Origin: Clostridia bacterium
GTDB taxonomy: Bacteria > Bacillota > Clostridia > Lachnospirales > Lachnospiraceae
Direction: 5' to 3'
NCBI GenBank assembly: GCA_021201905.1
Contig: JAJQEA010000087.1
Span: 1-39,067 of the forward strand
DNA length: 39,067 nucleotides
The notes under the pieces were generated by a model. It was given only the letters and a program-made list of their open reading frames with translations. It was not told the DNA's origin and did no database searches. Made by a program: the position numbers and the translations under genes. Positions within the stretch are counted from its first letter, which is position 1. The number at the start of each line of letters is the position of its first letter. This document shows positions 1 through 7,281 of the stretch, piece by piece.

Positions 1-24
1 TGGATGCAGATTGACTGGCATCCA
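1..24 (-). terminator. Possible terminator hairpin at the left edge
   Basis: Bases 1-7 (TGGATGC) and 18-24 (GCATCCA) form a perfect 7-bp stem around a 10-nt loop, about 30 bases past the stop of the minus-strand XRE gene. A T-run for that direction would lie outside the window, so this may be only part of a terminator. Confidence 0.4.
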
Positions 25-54
25 CCCCTGTTTCTTGTATTGGGAGAATCTGTT

Positions 55-465
55 TTACTTGTTTTTCTTGCCATCCTTCCCCTTCTTGCCCTCTTTCCCG
101 TCCTTCGCCGCCTTTTTATCGCTCTTTTTTGATTTTGAGGATTTTTTGGGTTCGGATTTCTTGGGTTTGTCGCCTTTGGGGGAGTCTGATTTCCTGGATT
201 TGGAGGAGGCTTCCTTTTCCGCGGGGGCGGCTTCGGAGGCAGGCGGTTCCTTGGGGGCGGGCTGTCCCTCCGGGACGAACTCTATGATATCGCTGATATC
301 ACAGCCCAGCAGTGTGCAGAGGGTATCCAGGGTGTGGGTGGATACATGCATATTTTTTTTCAGCCGTCCTATCTGGCCCGCGCTGAAATTGTAATGTTTG
401 ATCAGTCTGTACTGTGTCATGCCCTGGGCTTCCATAGTGGCCCAAAGCCGGTCATAGCGTATCAT
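55..465 (-). CDS. XRE/Cro-type DNA-binding protein with lysine-rich C-terminal tail
   Basis: This 136-residue protein is probably a cytoplasmic transcription regulator or small nucleoid-binding protein. Residues 1-65 form a Cro/C1-type helix-turn-helix (start MIRYDRLWATM, then MTQYRLIKHY, SAGQIGRLKKN and a LCTLLGCDISDIIEF ending). This resembles the small HTH proteins common in Lachnospiraceae. From about residue 68 the sequence becomes low-complexity: first Pro/Ala/Glu, then almost only Lys, Ser, Asp and Gly, ending KKGKDGKKNK. Such a tail is expected to be disordered and could bind DNA or RNA without sequence specificity; that is inference. The start is supported by an AAGGAGGA ribosome site about 7 bases upstream. 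It is divergent from rubrerythrin, and no target is evident. Tail length may vary between strains because it is repetitive. Confidence 0.85.
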   Translation of the reverse strand: MIRYDRLWATMEAQGMTQYRLIKHYNFSAGQIGRLKKNMHVSTHTLDTLCTLLGCDISDIIEFVPEGQPAPKEPPASEAAPAEKEASSKSRKSDSPKGDKPKKSEPKKSSKSKKSDKKAAKDGKEGKKGKDGKKNK

Positions 466-641
466 GGCTTATCCTCCTTTTGGCTTTTAGAGTCCGTAAA
501 ACCGGGCTTTTTGATGGCTATTATCAATAATTGGATTATACCATGAAGCAGGCATAAATACAAGGACCATTGGCAGAAATGGGAATAAAAGAGAGAAAAA
601 TGGGGATAGTAGGAATGACCATATGTCACACTGTTTTCATA

Positions 642-647
642 TATAAT
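642..647 (+). promoter_or_regulatory. Likely -10 element of the rubrerythrin promoter
   Basis: A perfect TATAAT lies 15 bases before the rubrerythrin start. No good -35 is seen at 17 bp (CCATAT); TGACCA at 616-621 is too far away. No PerR-type inverted repeat was recognised in the 466-661 gap. Confidence 0.4.
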
Positions 648-661
648 TAGGAGGAGATTCC

Positions 662-1276
662 ATGACTGATTTTAAGACCAGCGAGACAGCTAAGAACCTT
701 ATGAGAGCCTTTGCCGGAGAGAGCCAGGCCGGAAACCGCTATACCTTTGCGGCGGGGCTGGCAAAGGAGCAGAAGATGCCCATGGTGGAGGCGGTATTTT
801 CCTACACCGCGAACCAGGAAAAGGAGCATGCGGAAATATTTTATGATTATCTCAAGCCGCTGGATAAGGAAACCATATTCATAGACGGAGGTTATCCGGT
901 GGATTTGGAAAAGAACACCCTGGCCCAGCTGAATGCGGCGGCCCACAACGAATATGAGGAGTATGACGTGGTGTACAAATCCTTTGGGGACATTGCGCAG
1001 AAGGAAGGATTTTCCCAGATTGCGGCCACCTTCCGTATGATTGCGGAGATTGAGAAGACCCACGGAGAGCGCTTCCAGTATCTGGCAGATCTGCTGGGAG
1101 CCGGGAACCTGTATGTCAGCCAGCAGAAGGAGACCTGGATCTGCACCAACTGCGGATATATATATGAAGGGGAAGAACCCCCTCAGTACTGTCCGGTCTG
1201 CCGCCATGACCAGGGCTATTTTGCCCGCAGGGAGCTGGCGCCATGGTATTTGAGAGAAAATAACCGGTCAAAGTAG
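662..1276 (+). CDS. rbr: Rubrerythrin
   Basis: Cytoplasmic non-haem iron protein that reduces hydrogen peroxide to water, using electrons passed from NAD(P)H through rubredoxin-like partners; a standard peroxide defence of anaerobes. The 204 residues contain a ferritin-like four-helix domain (about 1-150) with the di-iron ligand motifs FAGESQAGNRY, EKEHAEIF, HNEYEEY and EIEKTHGERF. A C-terminal rubredoxin-like domain has two cysteine pairs, CTNCGYIYEG and YCPVCRHDQGYF, which bind one Fe(SCys)4. Length and domain order match classical rubrerythrins. An AGGAGGAG ribosome site lies 5 bases before the ATG. It appears monocistronic: a separate strong promoter follows before the next gene. I see no sign of damage. 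Confidence 0.96.
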   Translation: MTDFKTSETAKNLMRAFAGESQAGNRYTFAAGLAKEQKMPMVEAVFSYTANQEKEHAEIFYDYLKPLDKETIFIDGGYPVDLEKNTLAQLNAAAHNEYEEYDVVYKSFGDIAQKEGFSQIAATFRMIAEIEKTHGERFQYLADLLGAGNLYVSQQKETWICTNCGYIYEGEEPPQYCPVCRHDQGYFARRELAPWYLRENNRSK

Positions 1277-1296
1277 GAATACCGGCAAAATAAGAT

Positions 1297-1326
1297 TTTA
1301 CAAAGAGGGTGAGTGGGTGGTATAAT
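1297..1326 (+). promoter_or_regulatory. Promoter of the HAD/MPP/scpAB gene run
   Basis: TTTACA at 1297-1302 and a perfect TATAAT at 1321-1326 are separated by 18 bp, with TGG directly before the -10. It is a sigma-A-type promoter facing the HAD gene, with transcription expected to start near 1333. The mRNA would then have a leader of about 105 nt. Confidence 0.65.
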
Positions 1327-1338
1327 GTCCACGCAGGC

Positions 1339-1390
1339 AAAGCCCGGGGCCCTGATGGGACACAGCCAAATCAGGGCCGGCGGCGCTTTG
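1339..1390 (+). other. Structured 5' leader upstream of the HAD gene
   Basis: GGCCCTGAT (1348-1356) pairs perfectly with ATCAGGGCC (1370-1378) around a 13-nt loop. CAAAGC (1339-1344) can pair with GCTTTG (1385-1390) outside it, so the early transcript can form a two-tier stem. There is no T-run, so it is not an intrinsic terminator. I compared it mentally with fluoride, THF, ZTP and preQ1 riboswitch consensus patterns and saw no match. Confidence 0.4.
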
Positions 1391-1438
1391 GCAAATGAGA
1401 CGTAAAACGGATTATCACCTATTAAGGAGAACAGATAA

Positions 1439-2125
1439 ATGCCAAAACCAATTCAAGCAGTCATATTTGACCAGGACGGACTTATGTTTGACACGGAAAG
1501 CCTGGCCGCCACCTCCTGGTTTCAGGTGGGACCTAAATACGGAATCCATGTGGATGCTGATTTCCTCCGGGGAATCCGGAGATGCAAGCCGGACAAGGTA
1601 AAACAGGTCTGCACGCAGCAGTTCGGTGAGGAGGCCATGAAGGACTATGACCGGTTCCGGGAAGAAAAGCGCCAATACTCCTACCGCTGGATTGCACAGC
1701 ACGGTGTCCCGGTAAAAAAGGGCCTTAAGGAACTGCTTATATACCTGAAGGACCACAATATTAAGACGGCCGTGGCCACGGCCAGCAGTGAAAGCTGGAC
1801 CCAAGGCAATGTCAGGGGAGCCGGGGTGGAAAATTATTTCGACGATTACATATACGGGGACATGGTAACAGAAGCAAAGCCAAACCCGGCCATCTTCCTG
1901 CTGGCAGCCCGGCGGCTGGGGGTGGAGCCGGAGGCATGTGTTGTGCTGGAAGACAGCTTTAACGGAATCAAGGCAGCCGCGGCAGGCGGTTTTAATCCTG
2001 TGATGATTCCTGACCAGGACCAGCCGGACGAAGAGATAGGGAAGCTGCTCACTGCCTGCTGTGACAGTCTTACAGATGTCATCGGCCTCTTTGAGACCGG
2101 AAGGCTGTCATTGAAACAGCCATAG
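1439..2125 (+). CDS. HAD-superfamily hydrolase, beta-phosphoglucomutase/phosphatase-like
   Basis: A 228-residue cytoplasmic phosphatase or phosphomutase of the haloacid dehalogenase superfamily. Motif I is near the N terminus (VIFDQDGLMFDTES, with the nucleophile Asp and acid/base Asp in DxDG form). Motif II is the Thr/Ser in TAVATASSES, motif III the Lys in MVTEAKPNP, and motif IV the acidic pair in VVLEDSFNGIKAAAAGG. The helical cap between motifs I and II is type C1, as in PGMB-like enzymes. The substrate cannot be deduced; sugar phosphates and phosphoglycolate-like compounds are usual for the family. The ribosome site is AAGGAGA, about 8 bases before the ATG. It is first in a same-strand run with a metallophosphoesterase and scpAB (gaps about 43 bp), behind a strong promoter and a structured leader. 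Confidence 0.88.
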   Translation: MPKPIQAVIFDQDGLMFDTESLAATSWFQVGPKYGIHVDADFLRGIRRCKPDKVKQVCTQQFGEEAMKDYDRFREEKRQYSYRWIAQHGVPVKKGLKELLIYLKDHNIKTAVATASSESWTQGNVRGAGVENYFDDYIYGDMVTEAKPNPAIFLLAARRLGVEPEACVVLEDSFNGIKAAAAGGFNPVMIPDQDQPDEEIGKLLTACCDSLTDVIGLFETGRLSLKQP

Positions 2126-2168
2126 CAGCCCTGTAAAAAAGGGGTCATCTGATAAAGGAATGAACGAT

Positions 2169-3041
2169 ATGTGGAAAGAAGCTGTTTCCCTGGCCGCGGC
2201 GGCAGGCGCTGCCTGTGTGCTGCGGTCTGAGTACGAAAAAAAGCATTTTTCAGTGGAAGTGACAGAAATCATTTCCCCTAAACTGGAGAAGGACAGGAAC
2301 CTGGTATTCCTGTCCGACCTTCACAACAACGAGTTCGGCCGGGACAACGGGGAACTGGTGGCGGCGATTCACCGTCTGCATCCGGACGCGGTATTATCCG
2401 GCGGAGACATGATGGTCTGCAAGGGAAAGCGGGACATAAAGGTCCCGCTGAAGCTGTTTCGCCAGCTGGCGGCCAGCTATCCGGTTTACTGCGGCAACGG
2501 AAACCATGAGAACCGCATGGTGTGGGAGCGCAGTTTATACGGGGACCTTTACGAGGAGTACAGGGACGCCATGACTGCCATGGGCGTTCATTATCTGGAG
2601 GACAGTTTCGCCTTCCTGGGAAGGGACCTGAGGATTGCGGGTCTGGATCTGTCGCCCTGTTTTTACCGGAAGGCCCTGTACCAGAAGGCGCCCATCATGC
2701 CCGAGGGCTATATGGAACGGAAACTGGGAAAAGGACCTTCTGCCTGTAAGGAGGAGCCCTTTACCATACTTCTGGCCCATTCTCCCCTGTATTTTGATTC
2801 CTATGTCCGCTGGGGGGCGGACTTGACCCTGGCCGGGCATTTTCACGGAGGCACAATCCGCATACCGGGGTTGGGGGGAGTCATGACGCCCCAGTACCAG
2901 TTTTTTTTACCCTGGTGCGCCGGGGATTTTGAGCGGAACGGAAAGCGGATGATTGTCAGCCGGGGACTGGGAACCCACTCCATCAACATCCGCCTGAACA
3001 ACAGGCCCCAGCTGGTGTTAATCCGTTTGAGAAGGGCGTGA
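2169..3041 (+). CDS. Metallophosphoesterase, YkuE-like
   Basis: Calcineurin-like dinuclear metallophosphoesterase of about 290 residues. The metal-binding series is complete: FLSDLHNNEFG (DxH), SGGDMM (GD), GNGNHEN (GNHE), LLAHSP and GHFHGG (GHxH). A short Ala-rich hydrophobic N terminus (AVSLAAAAGAACVL) could be a weak membrane anchor or uncleaved signal, as in YkuE-type proteins that act near cell-wall lipids; that role is inference. An earlier ATG at 2160 abuts the AAAGGA ribosome site (2154-2159) with no spacing. The ATG at 2169 has 9 bases of spacing and is preferred. It lies 43 bp after the HAD gene and 43 bp before scpA, so co-transcription is likely. The substrate is unknown. Confidence 0.88.
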   Translation: MWKEAVSLAAAAGAACVLRSEYEKKHFSVEVTEIISPKLEKDRNLVFLSDLHNNEFGRDNGELVAAIHRLHPDAVLSGGDMMVCKGKRDIKVPLKLFRQLAASYPVYCGNGNHENRMVWERSLYGDLYEEYRDAMTAMGVHYLEDSFAFLGRDLRIAGLDLSPCFYRKALYQKAPIMPEGYMERKLGKGPSACKEEPFTILLAHSPLYFDSYVRWGADLTLAGHFHGGTIRIPGLGGVMTPQYQFFLPWCAGDFERNGKRMIVSRGLGTHSINIRLNNRPQLVLIRLRRA

Positions 3042-3084
3042 CAGACATATTACCATAAAATGAATACCACTGACAGGTGAAAGA

Positions 3085-3885
3085 ATGGAAACCATATCCT
3101 ATAAGCTGGAGCATTTTGAGGGTCCCCTGGACCTGCTGCTCCATCTCATTGAGAAAAATAAGATAAACATATATGATATTCCCATTGTGGAAATCACGGC
3201 CCAGTACCTGGACTATGTGCGCCATATGGAGCGGGAGGACTTAAACATTGTCAGCGAGTTCCTGGTGATGGCGGCCACTCTGCTTGATATCAAGGCCAAG
3301 ATGCTCCTTCCCAAGGAAGTGGATGAGGAGGGGGAGGAAATAGATCCCAGGGCAGAGCTGGTTATGCGCCTGCTGGAATATAAGAAGTACCGGCTGATGG
3401 CAGACGAACTGGCTGACCGGGAGGATGGGGCCCTGAGGCATCTCTACAAGCCCTCCACCCTGCCGCCGGAGGTGGCGAAATACGAGCCTCCGGTGGACCT
3501 GGACAAGCTTTTGGACGGGCTTACGCTGGCTAAGCTGCAGAGAATTTTTGAGCAGGTGATGAAGCGCAAGGAGGATAAGATAGACCCTATCCGAAGCAAT
3601 TTCGGAACCATACACAGGGAACCCGTAAGCCTGGAGCAGAAGATAGGAAACGTACTTCTCTACGCCAGGAGAAAGCGCAGATTCAGTTTCCGGGAGCTCC
3701 TGGAGGGACAGCCGGATAAGCTGGAGGTGGTGGTCACCTTCCTGGCGGTGCTGGAGCTGATGAAGATAGGAAAGATTCATCTGAGCCAGGAGGAGACCTT
3801 TGGGGATATGGACATAGAGACGCTGGAGCAGGAAGGCGAGGAAGAGGAGCTGGATTTGGCCCAGCTGGGTGATTTTGAAGGATGA
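3085..3885 (+). CDS. scpA: Segregation and condensation protein A
   Basis: The kleisin subunit of the SMC-ScpAB condensin complex, which compacts and separates replicated chromosomes near the origin. The 266 residues show the family pattern: the N-terminal SMC-neck-binding domain with FEGPLDLLLHLIEKNKI and IYDIPIVEITAQYLDY, then EFLVMAATLLDIKAKMLLP, an acidic variable linker, and a C-terminal winged helix (RFSFRELLEGQ, VVTFLAVLELMKIGKI) that binds the SMC cap. The very acidic end (EQEGEEEELDLAQLGDF) is typical. The next gene is scpB, 13 bp downstream, the usual arrangement in Firmicutes. The sequence is intact. Confidence 0.96.
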   Translation: METISYKLEHFEGPLDLLLHLIEKNKINIYDIPIVEITAQYLDYVRHMEREDLNIVSEFLVMAATLLDIKAKMLLPKEVDEEGEEIDPRAELVMRLLEYKKYRLMADELADREDGALRHLYKPSTLPPEVAKYEPPVDLDKLLDGLTLAKLQRIFEQVMKRKEDKIDPIRSNFGTIHREPVSLEQKIGNVLLYARRKRRFSFRELLEGQPDKLEVVVTFLAVLELMKIGKIHLSQEETFGDMDIETLEQEGEEEELDLAQLGDFEG

Positions 3886-3898
3886 TGGATGGAAGCGT

Positions 3899-4888
3899 AT
3901 GAGCAGTCAAGACAGAATAGAGGCACTGGAGGCCGGGACCAGTGTGGTTGAGACACGGACCGGAAAGCTGGCCGGAAGTGAGAAACGAGAAGCAAAGGAA
4001 CAGGAAGCAAAGGAGCAGGAAGGGCAGATGGAGTTTGCCTTTCCACCCACAGAGGATGAAAAAGAGCAGGAGGCAGTCATAGAGGCGGTTCTCTTTACCA
4101 TGGGAAGGTCGGTGGAGCTTCGCCAGCTGGCCGCAGCCATCGGCCAGCCGGAGGAAGTGGCCAGGAGGGCGGTGGAACGCCTGATAAAGCGGTACCGGTC
4201 AGCCAGAAGCGGCATGGAGATAACCCAGCTGGAGGACAGCTACCAGATGTGTACCAAGGCAGCCTACTATGAAAACCTGATACGGGTGGCGTCCGCCCCC
4301 AAAAAGCAGGTGTTGACGGAGGTGGTGTTGGAGACCCTGTCCATCATTGCTTATAAGCAGCCTGTGACCAAGATGGAGATCGAGAAGATACGCGGGGTCA
4401 AGTCTGACCATGCGGTAAACCGTCTGGTGGAATATAATCTGGTCTATGAGGTGGGCCGCCTGGACGCGCCCGGCCGTCCGGCCCTTTTTGCCACCACCGA
4501 GGAATTTCTGCGCAGGTTCGGCGTGGGCTCAGTCCAGGATTTGCCGGACCTGGGGCCTGAGCAGGAGGCGGAAATCAAGGCGGAGGTGGAAGAGGAGCTG
4601 CAGCTTAAGCTGGAGGAGCTGACGGTTGAGGCTGCGTCAGAGGAAGCAGCCGTGACAGCGGAGGAAGCGCCCGGGGAGGCCAACATGACAGCGGAGGAAG
4701 CGCCCGGGGAAGCAGCCGTGACGGCAGAGGAAGCGTCCGGGGAAGCAGCCGTGACAGCGGAGGAAGCGTCCGGGGAGGCAGCCGGGACGGCAGAGGAAGC
4801 GCCTGGGGAAGCAGCCATGACGGCGGAGGGAACGTCCGAGGAGCCCGACGTGACAGCTGGGGGGCAGCCGAGGAAGTCTGACGTTTGA
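3899..4888 (+). CDS. scpB: Segregation and condensation protein B, with repeat-bearing extension
   Basis: ScpB dimerises and stabilises ScpA in the SMC condensin complex. Two winged-helix domains lie roughly at residues 45-215 (EAVIEAVLFTMGRSVELRQLAAAIG; ETLSIIAYKQPVTKMEIEKIRGVKSDHAV; GRPALFATTEEFLRRFG). This is longer than usual (329 residues against about 180-200). It has a charged N-terminal extension (AKEQEAKEQE) and an Ala/Glu-rich tail carrying six 11-residue repeats of the type TAEEAPGEAAV (about residues 252-318). The repeats are expected to be disordered and dispensable for the core fold. GTG at 3869 and TTG at 3875 are alternative in-frame starts overlapping scpA; ATG 3899 with GGATGG upstream seems best. 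Confidence in the exact start is moderate. Confidence 0.93.
   Translation: MSSQDRIEALEAGTSVVETRTGKLAGSEKREAKEQEAKEQEGQMEFAFPPTEDEKEQEAVIEAVLFTMGRSVELRQLAAAIGQPEEVARRAVERLIKRYRSARSGMEITQLEDSYQMCTKAAYYENLIRVASAPKKQVLTEVVLETLSIIAYKQPVTKMEIEKIRGVKSDHAVNRLVEYNLVYEVGRLDAPGRPALFATTEEFLRRFGVGSVQDLPDLGPEQEAEIKAEVEEELQLKLEELTVEAASEEAAVTAEEAPGEANMTAEEAPGEAAVTAEEASGEAAVTAEEASGEAAGTAEEAPGEAAMTAEGTSEEPDVTAGGQPRKSDV
4654..4851 (+). repeat. Six tandem 33-bp repeats inside scpB
   Basis: Units of 33 bp run 4654-4686, 4687-4719, 4720-4752, 4753-4785, 4786-4818 and 4819-4851, each starting GACRGC. The first five are nearly alike; the sixth is diverged, and a seventh partial unit starts at 4852. They encode 11-residue units and keep the frame. 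The units abut without spacers, so this is a coding minisatellite. Confidence 0.93.
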
Positions 4889-4976
4889 ATGTATGATCCC
4901 CCGTGTTTGTACACGGCGGAGATTCCCAAAGCAGTACATGAGGAATATACTAAAATAAAAAGAAAAAGTTGATATC

Positions 4977-5603
4977 ATGCTTGGAAGTCTGATTTTAGTA
5001 TTTGCTCTCTGTACAGATACCTTTGTGGCCAGCCTTGCATATGGAGCCAACTGGGTCCATGTGGGCTGGGGAAAGGTAGTTTTGTTAAACGGTATATGCA
5101 GCGGATGCCTGGGCCTGGCTCTGGGGCTGGGCAGCGTTATAAGCTCTGTCCTTCCGGGGGATGTGACCAGGATCATCTGCTTTGTAAGCCTGTTTCTGCT
5201 GGGATTCATCAAGTTCCTGGATTACAGCATCAAGGCCTATATCAACCGCCATTGCTGTATCCGCCGCAATCTCAGCTTTTCCCTGTCAGGTCTGAAGGTC
5301 ATAGTCAATATTTACGGAGACCCCATGGCGGCGGACGTGGACGGCTCCCAGTCCCTTGGGTGGAAGGAGACTGTATTCCTGGCCCTGGCCATGTCCATTG
5401 ACAGCCTGGTGGCCGGAACCATGGCGGCTCTGCTGGATATTCCCGTGGCCGCAACCCTGGCCCTGTCCTTTGCCGTGGGAGTCTGTATGATGTACGGCGG
5501 CCTGTGGCTGGGGCGCAAGGTGGCTTCACGCTTCCGGTGCGACCTGTCCTGGATTAGCGGCGTCCTGCTGATGGTCCTGGCTCTGATGAAGGTCCTTCCC
5601 TGA
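4977..5603 (+). CDS. ytaF: Sporulation membrane protein YtaF-like (MntP-related fold)
   Basis: A 208-residue polytopic membrane protein with about six hydrophobic segments. The paired segments LILVFALCTDTFVASLAYGAN and VFLALAMSIDSLVAGTMAA, each with an intramembrane Asp, mark the YtaF/MntP family. The central cytoplasmic loop after FIKFLDYSIKAYI is the usual YtaF pattern. Family members in Bacillus are associated with sporulation, and the related MntP exports Mn2+; the transported substrate of YtaF is not known to me. It follows scpB by 88 bp. A small hairpin (CCGTGT/ACACGG, 4901-4916) in that gap lacks a T-run. The ribosome site is weak (AGAAAAAG), suggesting low or coupled translation. Confidence 0.82.
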   Translation: MLGSLILVFALCTDTFVASLAYGANWVHVGWGKVVLLNGICSGCLGLALGLGSVISSVLPGDVTRIICFVSLFLLGFIKFLDYSIKAYINRHCCIRRNLSFSLSGLKVIVNIYGDPMAADVDGSQSLGWKETVFLALAMSIDSLVAGTMAALLDIPVAATLALSFAVGVCMMYGGLWLGRKVASRFRCDLSWISGVLLMVLALMKVLP

Positions 5604-5792
5604 CGCGGTGGGATGGCTGAGAATGTTTTCAGACCGTGCCCATGGTGTGCTTTATCCTGACTGTTTGCCAATTTATGGATATGTTACCATGATTTTACCA
5701 GTGAGAAAGACAGGTAAGGGAAACGGGAAAGGAAAACAGAAAAACAAAGCCAAAGCGAAAAAAACATAAAAAACTCATAAAAACACGAAAAA

Positions 5793-5841
5793 AGCAGCCC
5801 AGCCGGCATGGGGGATTCCCATACGCCGGTCCGGGGCTGCT
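5793..5841 (-). terminator. Bidirectional terminator
   Basis: AGCAGCCC (5793-5800) pairs with GGGCTGCT (5834-5841), and the stem continues inward with GCCGG/CCGG and ATGGG/CCCAT. On the minus strand it is followed by TTTTTT, giving a strong end for the XRE gene at 5861-6190. On the plus strand it is followed by TTTT and can end the scp/ytaF run. The 190 bp between ytaF and this hairpin hold only A-rich DNA with no gene I can support. Confidence 0.85.
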
Positions 5842-5860
5842 TTTGACTGCCCTTTTATCG

Positions 5861-6190
5861 CTATATGTCCTTTGCCTTGGCTGACAGTCCTTCCATGTAG
5901 GCTTCTGCCTTTGATTTATCCAGAGGGTCCAATTTATCATACAGGTCCATAATCCGCCTCTGCTGTTCGTTCAGGGTAACCTGTACGCCATCGGTGCTGT
6001 AGAACTGGGCCATGGTTATCCCCATGACTTCGCAGATACGCCGTATGGTCAGTATACTGGGAACCGTGGTACGTCTGAACAGGTTGCCTATATTGTTAGG
6101 GGAGGTATCCATCTCCAGTGCCAGGCGGTAATGACTCCACCCACGCTCTCTGCAAAGTTCTTCTATGCGCTCCAGCTCATAACTCATCAT
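5861..6190 (-). CDS. XRE-family transcriptional regulator (small)
   Basis: A cytoplasmic DNA-binding regulator of about 109 residues. Residues 1-60 make a Cro/C1-type helix-turn-helix (RIEELCRERGWSHYRLALEM, SPNNIGNLFRR, ILTIRRICEVMGITMAQFY). It is followed by a short helical segment (LNEQQRRIMDLYDKLDPLDKSKAEAYMEGL) that probably dimerises. The upstream ATG at 6205 has no ribosome site. The ATG at 6190 (or 6187) has GGTGG 8 bases upstream and is preferred. A 16-bp palindrome, TACAAAA-TC-TTTTGTA at 6217-6232, lies just upstream and is a reasonable autoregulatory operator. No regulated target is adjacent apart from the similar small regulator encoded upstream on the same strand. Confidence 0.85.
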   Translation of the reverse strand: MMSYELERIEELCRERGWSHYRLALEMDTSPNNIGNLFRRTTVPSILTIRRICEVMGITMAQFYSTDGVQVTLNEQQRRIMDLYDKLDPLDKSKAEAYMEGLSAKAKDI

Positions 6191-6216
6191 GTTTTTCACC
6201 ACCATTGTCTATTATC

Positions 6217-6232
6217 TACAAAATCTTTTGTA
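6217..6232 (-). promoter_or_regulatory. Palindrome upstream of the XRE gene, candidate operator
   Basis: TACAAAATCTTTTGTA is a perfect inverted repeat with 7-bp arms and a 2-bp centre, 27 bp before the chosen start at 6190. Small A/T-rich palindromes at this distance are typical XRE binding sites. Confidence 0.5.
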
Positions 6233-6325
6233 TTATTGTATCCCAGAGGTGAAAAAAACATTAGGCTGAAATGTAGTAGTGGGGGAATTCACTATATAAT
6301 GCATAAATACACGTACAATGCATTG

Positions 6326-6589
6326 CTATACCAGACGGTCGTTATCCCCATAACCCAGCAGGTCATTGGGAGTGGTATGGAAATAGTCGCAAAGTATCTT
6401 GAGCTCTATGTCCGTCACAAGGCGTTTGCCTTTCTCGATTCTGAGGATGGTCAGTTCGCTGAAATAATAGCCCTGAACCTGGAGCTGGGCAGCCATTTCC
6501 TTCTGGGATAGTTTTCTGCTTTTGCGCAGCTTGAAAATCTGATTGCCAATCAGATTTCTCTGTGGCTGGGAATTGTAGGAAATTTTCAT
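6326..6589 (-). CDS. XRE-family transcriptional regulator (small)
   Basis: An 87-residue single-domain Cro/C1-type repressor: IGNQIFKLRKSRKLSQKEMAAQLQVQG, then YYFSELTILRIEKGKRLVTDIELKILCDYFHTTPNDLLGY. The reading frame extends to 6709, but the start at 6589 (MKISYNSQPQRN) has AGAGGG 6 bases upstream, and the extra 40 residues look like translated promoter DNA. It is transcribed toward the second XRE gene with a 135-bp gap and divergently from dut. The inverted repeat ACTTC-N7-GAAGT at 6614-6630, just upstream, could be its operator. This domain type is frequent in phage and housekeeping switches; no mobile element genes accompany it here. Confidence 0.85.
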   Translation of the reverse strand: MKISYNSQPQRNLIGNQIFKLRKSRKLSQKEMAAQLQVQGYYFSELTILRIEKGKRLVTDIELKILCDYFHTTPNDLLGYGDNDRLV

Positions 6590-6613
6590 AGATGTCCCTC
6601 TGTTCGGTGTAAT

Positions 6614-6630
6614 ACTTCTAAAAGTGAAGT
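6614..6630 (-). promoter_or_regulatory. Inverted repeat upstream of the XRE gene, candidate operator
   Basis: ACTTC (6614-6618) and GAAGT (6626-6630) form a perfect 5-bp inverted repeat with a 7-bp spacer. It lies 25 bp upstream of the start at 6589 and within the divergent dut/XRE intergenic region. Confidence 0.4.
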
Positions 6631-6756
6631 TCCTATATGATTGTAATGAATATGAATATATCAAAGTTTCTAATAAAGAAGGAATAAAAAATAAAGTAGA
6701 AAATTCCATGGGATTATGATAGACTTGTAAAAGTATAAAAGAGACAGGAGAAAATT

Positions 6757-7272
6757 ATGCAGAGAATCGCGAAATTTCATAAAGTTAGCTTTGAACAGTT
6801 TAAGGCAGACTGGGCCGATACCTTCCCGGACACGCCGGAGGAAGAGATCATACATATTTATGAAGGAATCCGGCTTCCGGCCAGGGCCACGTCCGGATCT
6901 GCCGGATATGATTTCTTTACCCCGGTTCCCCTTACCCTGGCTCCCGGCGAGAGCATGAAGGTCCCCACCGGCGTCAGGGCAGAAATTGACGGGGGCTGGG
7001 TGCTCCAGATTTTCCCCCGCAGCAGCCTGGGATTCAAATTCAGGCTCCAGCTGAACAACACGGTGGGAATCATTGACAGCGACTATTTTTATTCGGATAA
7101 TGAAGGCCATATGTTCATTAAGGTGACCAATGATTCCAGGGAGGGAAAGACCGTGGAACTGGGACAGGGCGCGGGATTCGCTCAGGGAATTTTCATTCCC
7201 TACGGCATCACCGTGGACGACGAATGCAGTGATGTGCGCAACGGCGGTTTTGGAAGTACGGATGCAAGGTAG
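6757..7272 (+). CDS. dut: dUTP diphosphatase (dUTPase)
   Basis: Hydrolyses dUTP to dUMP and pyrophosphate, keeping uracil out of DNA and supplying dUMP to thymidylate synthase. All five trimeric-dUTPase motifs are visible in 171 residues: SAGYDFFTP (1), FPRSSLGFKF (2), NNTVGIIDSDYF (3), ELGQGAGFAQGIF (4) and the C-terminal P-loop-like RNGGFGSTDAR (5). The N-terminal ~30 residues (FHKVSFEQFKADWADTF) are an extension common in clostridial forms. AGGAGAAAATT precedes the ATG. It is first of a tight run with the TPR protein (9-bp gap) and hflX (2-bp gap after that). Confidence 0.95.
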   Translation: MQRIAKFHKVSFEQFKADWADTFPDTPEEEIIHIYEGIRLPARATSGSAGYDFFTPVPLTLAPGESMKVPTGVRAEIDGGWVLQIFPRSSLGFKFRLQLNNTVGIIDSDYFYSDNEGHMFIKVTNDSREGKTVELGQGAGFAQGIFIPYGITVDDECSDVRNGGFGSTDAR

Positions 7273-7281
7273 GTAGAATAT

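Noticed and set aside
4654-4851. 33-bp repeats as a CRISPR array
   Set aside because: Units abut without spacers, keep the scpB reading frame and no cas genes are present.
4901-4916. CCGTGT/ACACGG hairpin after scpB as a terminator
   Set aside because: The stem is short and no T-run follows.
4637-5212. 191-codon minus-strand frame opposite scpB/ytaF
   Set aside because: It is a shadow of the scpB repeats (Arg/Cys/His-rich, no ribosome site) and spans two real genes.
5861-6589. Prophage remnant at the XRE pair
   Set aside because: No integrase, terminase, structural gene or attachment-site repeat was found around it.
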